Shown one piece after another: positions 5,535 to 9,889 of a DNA stretch of 9,889 nucleotides. A model generated the notes under the pieces. That model did not search any database and had not been told where the DNA came from. It saw only the letters and a program-made list of their open reading frames with translations. Each line of letters opens with the position of its first letter. The stretch's first letter is position 1. The position numbers and the translations under genes are program-made. The stretch comes from Planctomycetaceae bacterium (lineage in GTDB: Bacteria; Planctomycetota; Planctomycetia; Pirellulales; Pirellulaceae): NCBI GenBank assembly GCA_024642765.1, contig JAHEAM010000094.1, positions 607-10,495 on the forward strand, read 5' to 3'.

Positions 5535-7427
5535 TCAAAACACGAGCCAGTAACGCATATCATCGTACGCACGATGGAACCAAATCCACCCCAACACACT
5601 CCAGCCGTTGCTGATTTTTGCGTGACCGCGCATTCCTGGTTGAAGTTCCTCGCCATCGTTTTCGATGATGACCTCTGCGACAAATACGTTTTTACTGTCC
5701 ACGATTTCCGAACGAGAATGAATCTTGGCGATTTCACCTGTCCAAGTCCGAAACGGATAGGCATTGAATTTCACTTGGACAGGATCGCCCGAATTCACAA
5801 AGCGGATCTCATGTTCATCAATTTGGATTTCGACTAGCATTTGGTCGAGGGGCCCAATCTCAAACAGATTTTGGCCCAATTGAATTTTTGCGCCTTCTGC
5901 TTTATCGAGGTCACCGCTGATCACAACGCCATCGATTGGACAACGCAATTCAAGTTCCGAGAGTTGGGTTTCAATGGAGTTGATTGCAGATTGGATCCGT
6001 TTCGCTTCGCTTTTCTGAATTTGCGCCTCAGCGATATCACGTTGGGCGCGAGCTTGGTCTGCCTTTTTGTTGGCTGAAGCCAATTCGGCGTGCAATCCGG
6101 AAAGTTCAAATCTTAGCGTCTGACCGTCGAGCGTTCCGAGCAAGTCTCCCTTTTGAACGCGATCACCGTTTTTTGCTACCGTCGATTCGAGAATGCCTTC
6201 AAAAGGTGCCGAAATAAACCGTCTAGAAATCGGCTCTAGCTTTGTATCGCATTGGATTGCTGCTGGCCAAGGCAAAAGAAGTAGCCCAAATAGTCCAGCA
6301 ACAATCCATTGAATCTTTCTGCCAAGTGAACTTTGCAAAGATCTTCGCAAGGTGCGACGTGTGGATACAAATAAGTTCTCGCTTGCTTGAATTCGCAAAT
6401 GGGCAGCGATACGAATTTGATTGAGTAGTTCGTTGAGTCGTTCAACAATCTCGGGCTTGAATTCGGTGCCCGTCGGGAAAACTGCAAGGAGTTTTCCGAA
6501 ATAAATCTCACCTTGCACTAGGGGAAATGTCAAAACTGAATCCGAACCAACGGCAGCAAAGAAGTCGGTAACTTTCTTGCCGTCCGTATTCGACAAGGCA
6601 CGCGCTTGATCACGGTCGTTATCTGATTTCAGCAGGGAATCTGCAGTTGCAAAAATTGTGGAACCTTGATCAATCGATTCGAGATCAGAGATCGCCTTGA
6701 GTCGAGCGGGACACTTGAAATCAGTGGACAGACCAACAAAAACTTGTTCTGCTCCAATGATGGTTTTACATTGATTTGCGAGCGCGATTGAAAGCAAATC
6801 GATTTTGTCACTGTTTGCAATCGCGTTGATGGCGGTCAGTAATTTCTGTGTCATAACGACACGCCCGCGAGTCAACTCTTCATTACGTGCGCGAATCCAG
6901 TTTCCAACCGCTTGGCCTACCATTGTGAGCAACCACTCCTGGCGCAATACTGTTTCGGTTCTTGCGGAAAAGCACCCGACCAGGACGATTTTGGTGTTGG
7001 GTTGAATGGCAAGCGGGCAAAAACCCAAACTGCTCGCGGGGGTATCAATTACCGATTGAATCAAGACGTCCATCCGCGCATCTTGGCAGCGAAGCAGATC
7101 GTGAGCGGTCGTTTGGTCTTGCTCCCCGACGAGATTCCACAGCGACTCTTCATGGCGATCATTGGCGGGCCGAATTTCCAACGTCCCAGTTGTTGAAAGT
7201 TGTGCAAGCCAAAGTCCCAAACAGTCAGAATTTGACTCAATGAGCGTCGTCAGCTTGCCTATTAACTCAACGGGGCTCTTGGCATGTTCTACGGCGTCAT
7301 GCAACTGTCGACCAATCGAAAGTTCCGATTCATGTGTGCTCTGTGCTTCGCGCGATTTGATTCGCGAGTTGAGCAAGCCAAACGAACCGTTGAGGCGAAG
7401 ATCGGAAACTGACTGCTGAGTTTGCAT
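5535..7427 (-). CDS. Double-GAF sensor fused to a HlyD-type membrane-fusion adaptor
   Basis: 630 residues. The N-terminal ~370 residues are soluble and contain two GAF-like units: about 40-180, ending QAVGNWIRARNEEL, and about 190-345, with LLSIALANQCKTIIGAEQVFV and FPLVQGEIYFGKLLAVFP. The GAF call is by pattern, not by a profile search. An Arg-rich stretch (357-371) precedes one transmembrane helix (WIVAGLFGLLLLPWPAAI, 374-391), so the GAF part should be cytoplasmic. The rest is periplasmic: half-lipoyl FISAPFEGILESTVAKNGD (404-422), Ala/Lys/Gln-rich coiled coil (~437-492), second half-lipoyl (LRCPIDGVVISGDLDKAEG, 494-512), beta-barrel, LQPGMRG (595-601), and an aromatic tail. No transport ATPase or permease domain. 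ATG 7427 has no clear SD but follows a hairpin region. Likely role: a signal-responsive adaptor tied to the M50-adaptor encoded 14 bp downstream. The ligand of the GAF domains is unknown. Confidence 0.86.
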   Translation of the reverse strand: MQTQQSVSDLRLNGSFGLLNSRIKSREAQSTHESELSIGRQLHDAVEHAKSPVELIGKLTTLIESNSDCLGLWLAQLSTTGTLEIRPANDRHEESLWNLVGEQDQTTAHDLLRCQDARMDVLIQSVIDTPASSLGFCPLAIQPNTKIVLVGCFSARTETVLRQEWLLTMVGQAVGNWIRARNEELTRGRVVMTQKLLTAINAIANSDKIDLLSIALANQCKTIIGAEQVFVGLSTDFKCPARLKAISDLESIDQGSTIFATADSLLKSDNDRDQARALSNTDGKKVTDFFAAVGSDSVLTFPLVQGEIYFGKLLAVFPTGTEFKPEIVERLNELLNQIRIAAHLRIQASENLFVSTRRTLRRSLQSSLGRKIQWIVAGLFGLLLLPWPAAIQCDTKLEPISRRFISAPFEGILESTVAKNGDRVQKGDLLGTLDGQTLRFELSGLHAELASANKKADQARAQRDIAEAQIQKSEAKRIQSAINSIETQLSELELRCPIDGVVISGDLDKAEGAKIQLGQNLFEIGPLDQMLVEIQIDEHEIRFVNSGDPVQVKFNAYPFRTWTGEIAKIHSRSEIVDSKNVFVAEVIIENDGEELQPGMRGHAKISNGWSVLGWIWFHRAYDDMRYWLVF

Positions 7428-7623
7428 GACGTTGGTTGTTCGCTTGTAAAAAAGACGTTCGCATTGAGTTCCGTTGCGTTTTCAACTTCCGACGACTCAA
7501 TGCGTTTCCGTTATTCCGGTGTCGAATCGTTTAGCGATGTTAAACCGTAAAAGTTGTCAACAACAATGTTTGCAAGCAGGGGTCATGCCGTTTGCGGGTT
7601 CGTTTCAAAATGGCAGCATTGCC
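7428..7623 (-). other. Intergenic leader between the small adaptor and the GAF-adaptor genes
   Basis: This 196-bp spacer is unusually long for a set of genes that otherwise look co-transcribed. No open frame of note. Its 3' part carries the hairpin-plus-T-run listed separately. The rest (7505-7623) shows no recognisable promoter or repeat. Confidence 0.45.
7448..7504 (-). terminator. Terminator- or attenuator-like two-tier hairpin followed by six T's
   Basis: Read on the minus strand, arm CGCATTGAGT (7504-7495) pairs perfectly with ACTCAATGCG (7469-7460), a 10-bp stem. Inside its 25-nt loop a second small stem, GTTG/CAAC with a 6-nt loop, can form. Six bases after the outer stem comes TTTTTT (7453-7448), and the GAF-adaptor ATG lies 20 bases further on. 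The U-run is separated from the stem by AACGTC, so this is not a textbook intrinsic terminator. A partial terminator, attenuator or RNA-processing site that lowers expression of the downstream membrane proteins relative to the small adaptor is possible. In the plus direction the stem is followed only by TTTCCG. Confidence 0.4.
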
Positions 7624-8445
7624 TTAAATATTTAAAGTGCAGGCCTCACCCGCACGCAAAGAACGGTCTGCGTTATCCAAGAGTACCTTGACGACGATTG
7701 TTCCACTTTCGGAATCGATCACAAATCCAATCGAATCAACTCGTCCGTGAACGGTCGTGCCATTCTCCATTTCTAGAGAGATATTTTGCCCGACTTTCAG
7801 ATTGCGGATGTCCGCGTTCGGAATATTGAATACGGCGTGAAGTTGTCGGTCGTCAATCAAAGTCAAGATTTCGGCATTGATTGGCGAGACATACTCACCG
7901 ACTTCTCGGTACAAACGTGAGACCACACCATCAATTGGGGCCTTGATTTTTCGATTCTCAAGAACGATCTTGGCCCGCTCATGTTCGATTTTTCGAGCGA
8001 CCAGTTCGTCTTCCGCTGTTTTCCATTTTGCGAAGGCGATGGACATTTCTAGTTCGGCTCTCAAGACTTCGTTTTCATTTGTGATTTTTCGTTCGCGAAG
8101 TTTTGCGACGTTTTCGAAAACTTGCTGACGCTTTTCATAGGATTGCTTCGCCGCGTTGCAATTCGCTTCTGCGCCGGCGAGATGCGCGGCTAGCTCGAGT
8201 TGTACTTGCTGAAGTTCATCGTTGAGTTGAACAAGCAATTGACCACCAGTGACGAAATCGCCCTCGGAAACGTGGATAGACTTGACAATTCCATTCTCAT
8301 CGCTGGCCAATTCAATTGTTTTGATAGGCTCCGTGAACCCTTCGAATTGCGCATTCGAGATCGACGCGACCAATGCACATACAATAAACGCAAATACAAA
8401 GAACATGTTGCGTAAGTCGATCGGATTTTGAAAGTTGGCCGTCAT
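7624..8445 (-). CDS. Small periplasmic adaptor (HlyD/RND membrane-fusion protein type) with signal peptide
   Basis: 273 residues, short for membrane-fusion proteins (usually 350-450). Residues 14-32 form a hydrophobic secretion signal with a probable cleavage site after SNA (NA|QF, 32/33). There is no Cys at the cleavage site, so it is not a lipoprotein. A half-lipoyl domain follows (ENGIVKSIHVSEGDFVTGGQ, 50-69), then a ~85-residue coiled-coil hairpin (77-163). The second half-lipoyl is IKAPIDGVVSRLYREVGEYV (167-186). Last comes a beta-barrel with LKVGQNISL and an RSLRAGEACTL end, equivalent to the L.pGM motif of RND adaptors. The membrane-proximal domain is truncated, ending right after the barrel. 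Start ATG 8445 has no SD; Met14 would also keep the signal. It is the first gene of the three-adaptor set. Expected role: a periplasmic bridge in an export complex, but no cognate pump or outer-membrane channel gene is in the window. Confidence 0.88.
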   Translation of the reverse strand: MTANFQNPIDLRNMFFVFAFIVCALVASISNAQFEGFTEPIKTIELASDENGIVKSIHVSEGDFVTGGQLLVQLNDELQQVQLELAAHLAGAEANCNAAKQSYEKRQQVFENVAKLRERKITNENEVLRAELEMSIAFAKWKTAEDELVARKIEHERAKIVLENRKIKAPIDGVVSRLYREVGEYVSPINAEILTLIDDRQLHAVFNIPNADIRNLKVGQNISLEMENGTTVHGRVDSIGFVIDSESGTIVVKVLLDNADRSLRAGEACTLNI

Positions 8446-8491
8446 GTCAAGTCATTTCGAAGTAAAATCTGTGCAACATTTAGGTGCTTGC

Positions 8492-8513
8492 CCCCAGTTC
8501 TTTTCAAGAGGGG
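8492..8513 (-). repeat. Short imperfect hairpin in the adaptor-gene leader
   Basis: CCCC (8492-8495) faces GGGG (8510-8513), with an inner CTT/AAG pairing, 47 bp upstream of ATG 8445. On the minus strand the G-rich arm would come last, next to a further G. Small enough to be chance; it could be a leader stem-loop. Confidence 0.25.
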
Positions 8514-8673
8514 AGTCAACAAAAGCTTCGAAACTGTAGGTCACAAAGTGCGCGATGCAAAATGAAGGGCAGAAATTCCCGCTCTTAATTCATGTCGACG
8601 CGGGACAATCGTCAGAATCGTGCCATTCCGACGTCACTAGAATGTTGCGGATCAACGGGCGAAGCAGAAAGTG

Positions 8674-8694
8674 GTGAAACCAATCGTGTTTCAC
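8674..8694. repeat. Inverted repeat GTGAAAC-N7-GTTTCAC
   Basis: Perfect 7-bp arms (8674-8680 and 8688-8694) separated by 7 bases. The geometry suits a dimeric regulator binding about 14 bp centre to centre. It lies between the pentapeptide-repeat gene and the adaptor genes, about 230 bp upstream of the adaptor start. No regulator gene is nearby and no second copy was noticed. Confidence 0.3.
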
Positions 8695-8817
8695 ATAGGC
8701 CGTCCGCGATAAGTCAATTTCACATGCAGATTCGAATTAGGAGCAACGATGATTTACGTCAACGGATGCAAAGTCATTTCGAATATCGCAGTTCTATTTG
8801 AAACGAGTGCCGCGTAA

Positions 8818-9462
8818 TTAGACAGCTGCTGACCGTCCCCAAACTTGCCACCAGGGTTTTTTGGGGGTTGCTTTCGTAGGGCTTCCCCAGCTTTTGCCGT
8901 TGGTACCAATGCTGCCAGTCATTTTCGCAAAAGCGAAATTTGCTCTCAAGATTTTTGCATCGGTCATATCGGTCTCACGCAAATCAGCTTGTCCAAATTC
9001 CGAACCAGAAATATCAGCCCCGTAAAGATTGGACTTTTCAAGCTTCGCGCCTTCGAAATTGGCTTGCCGAATTTCTGAAAACGAAAAATCAGCACGTGGG
9101 AAATTGCTGCGTTCGAAATTCGAACCATTGAGTTTACTGTGTCGAAACAAAACCTTCTCACCAATTGCACCGATGAAAATGCTCATGTCCATCACATTGT
9201 CAGAAACGTTGACACGATTCATCGTTGCATTCGAAAAGTCAGCTCGTCGCAGAATACAATTTTGAAAACGCGAATCGCTTAAATCGGCATCGCAGAAAAG
9301 GGCTTCTGTCATGTTGCAACTATGAATGCGAACCTTTGACAGATCCATTCCCGTAAAATCGGCGCACGACAAATCGACTGTGGAGATCTCTTGGCCAGCA
9401 AGTGAATCGCCATCAAATTTGTAGAGAACGCCACCCGATGTTTTGTGTTTGAGTTCGATCAT
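8818..9462 (-). CDS. Pentapeptide-repeat protein
   Basis: 214 residues. From about residue 28 to 184 the sequence runs in five-residue steps of the A(D/N)(L/F)xx type, for example CADFTGMDLS, RRADFSNAT, PRADFSFSE, RQANFEGAKL, YGADISGSEF and GQADLRETDM. This predicts a right-handed quadrilateral beta-helix of about seven to eight coils. One interruption in the middle (about 88-108, with hydrophobic MDMSIFIGAIG) probably makes a loop. The N-terminus is a small charged segment without a signal peptide. The C-terminal 30 residues leave the repeat and end in a Lys/Pro/Trp-rich tail (KKPWWQVWGR). Such proteins act as scaffolds or, in the Qnr/MfpA group, as DNA mimics; nothing here selects either role, and the loops of Qnr are not apparent. 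ATG 9462 is preceded by AAAGAAAA, a weak SD at best. It is in the same orientation as the adaptor genes but separated by 372 bp, so co-regulation is uncertain. Confidence 0.88.
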   Translation of the reverse strand: MIELKHKTSGGVLYKFDGDSLAGQEISTVDLSCADFTGMDLSKVRIHSCNMTEALFCDADLSDSRFQNCILRRADFSNATMNRVNVSDNVMDMSIFIGAIGEKVLFRHSKLNGSNFERSNFPRADFSFSEIRQANFEGAKLEKSNLYGADISGSEFGQADLRETDMTDAKILRANFAFAKMTGSIGTNGKSWGSPTKATPKKPWWQVWGRSAAV

Positions 9463-9540
9463 TTTTCTTTACCCGCTTACGAGACGATGGCTGGAATGCT
9501 ACTTATCGTACTTGGCATTCAAGACTTCGGACTATTTAAG

Positions 9541-9560
9541 ACGTCACACATCCATGACGT
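9541..9560. repeat. Inverted repeat ACGTCA-N8-TGACGT upstream of the pentapeptide-repeat gene
   Basis: Perfect 6-bp arms at 9541-9546 and 9555-9560, about 80-100 bp upstream of ATG 9462. It could be an operator for a dimeric regulator. The arms are short enough that chance is a serious alternative. Confidence 0.25.
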
Positions 9561-9781
9561 TTGTTCTCTCTCCAACGGTTCCGTTTGTGAACGAATCTGA
9601 ATTTCAATGCCGTTAAGTATTGACACCGGAAACGCACCAAATGTTTCGTTTTTTCGGGCGAGATATTGAAAAAACGTTTCCTTCTATTATGAGCGTGTTG
9701 AACCCAAAACGCAAATAAATTTCCGCCCCGCGTATTTCATGCCAATTCGTCAGCAAAATTGCAAAGCAAAGCAATTCTCCA

Positions 9782-9798
9782 ATTTTCCATTGGAAAAT
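9782..9798. repeat. 17-bp palindrome ATTTTCCA-T-TGGAAAAT
   Basis: A perfect 8-bp inverted repeat around a single central T, in an AT-rich non-coding stretch. No T-run follows on either strand beyond the arm itself, and a one-base loop disfavours an RNA hairpin, so a protein-binding site is more likely than a terminator. It lies about 70 bp before the possible plus-strand start at 9867. Confidence 0.35.
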
Positions 9799-9889
9799 CG
9801 CTGAGAACGGGTTGGCTTTCAATTGTATTTACGTCTCTGAGCGGATACGAGTCAGCTAAGTTGGGTATGTTGCGTCGCCTTTTTCATCG

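Larger units (their letters stand above)
8446..8817. other. Gene-poor region upstream of the adaptor gene set
   Basis: 372 bp without a credible gene. The only open frame (8592-8801, plus strand) has no family features and an unremarkable start. The segment should hold the promoter and leader of the 8445-to-3334 gene set, but no convincing -35/-10 pair is visible on the minus strand. It contains two small inverted repeats, listed separately. Confidence 0.5.
9463..9889. other. AT-richer intergenic region at the window edge
   Basis: 427 bp with no convincing gene. A 69-codon minus-strand frame (9613-9822) opens with TTG, lacks an SD and matches nothing I recognise. An ATG at 9867 on the plus strand could begin a gene running out of the window, but only seven codons are visible. 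The part next to the pentapeptide gene should contain its promoter. Two inverted repeats are listed separately. Confidence 0.5.

Noticed and set aside
5521..5538. TTG start for the protease-adaptor that would overlap the preceding stop as TTGA
   Set aside because: TTG is rare and has no SD ahead of it; ATG 5520 has AAGAG at a suitable distance, so the six extra residues were left out.
8592..8801. 69-codon plus-strand frame between the pentapeptide and adaptor genes
   Set aside because: No SD, polar composition without domain features, opposite in direction to both neighbours; likely chance.
9666..9690. Promoter-like TTGAAA and TATTAT pair on the plus strand
   Set aside because: The spacing is 13 bases, too short for a sigma-70 promoter, and no gene start follows closely.
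9613..9822. 69-codon minus-strand frame with a hydrophobic N-terminus resembling a signal peptide
   Set aside because: It starts at TTG without SD, has no recognisable family, and lies in an AT-rich non-coding region where such frames arise by chance.
1..9889. CRISPR arrays, tRNA/rRNA genes, insertion sequences
   Set aside because: No regularly spaced repeats, no cloverleaf or rRNA-like segments and no transposase frames or flanking inverted repeats were seen, including around the cyd deletion.

Overview
The window looks like chromosomal DNA from a planctomycete, probably in or near the Pirellulales. This is an inference from gene content: a DUF1569 protein, a membrane site-2 protease fused to a HlyD-type adaptor, a double-GAF/HlyD fusion, moderate GC, and mostly weak or absent Shine-Dalgarno sequences. 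No rRNA, tRNA, CRISPR array or insertion sequence was seen.

Left part, plus strand (1-1508). The window opens inside a human-type sulfide:quinone oxidoreductase gene (C-terminal 125 residues). Next comes a ruin of a cytochrome bd oxidase operon. The first ~80 residues of CydA, interrupted by a TAA stop, are joined in another frame to the last 34 residues of CydB, so about two genes' worth of DNA is missing. A complete DUF1569/DinB-like gene follows and converges, 15 bp apart, on the minus-strand block.

Right part, minus strand (9462 down to 1524). In transcription order: a pentapeptide-repeat protein; a 372-bp gap; a small periplasmic HlyD/RND-type adaptor with a signal peptide; a 196-bp gap containing a terminator-like hairpin; a double-GAF, single-TM, adaptor fusion; 14 bp later a PqqD-like/site-2-protease (HEMGH)/adaptor fusion; a 210-bp gap; an RluA-family pseudouridine synthase; and, 7 bp later, a sulfotransferase. 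The last 427 bp (9463-9889) hold no convincing gene.

The most interesting unit is the three-adaptor set at 3334-8445. All three proteins carry the split lipoyl/coiled-coil/beta-barrel architecture of membrane-fusion proteins. One is soluble in the periplasm, one is tethered to cytoplasmic GAF sensors, and one is tethered to an intramembrane zinc protease with intact catalytic motifs. No ABC or RND pump and no TolC-like channel is encoded in the window. The adaptor tails of the two membrane proteins resemble each other beyond the usual fold. I infer a pump-less or pump-in-trans export or envelope-processing complex in which cytosolic sensing and intramembrane proteolysis are coupled to periplasmic adaptors. 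Its substrate is unknown.
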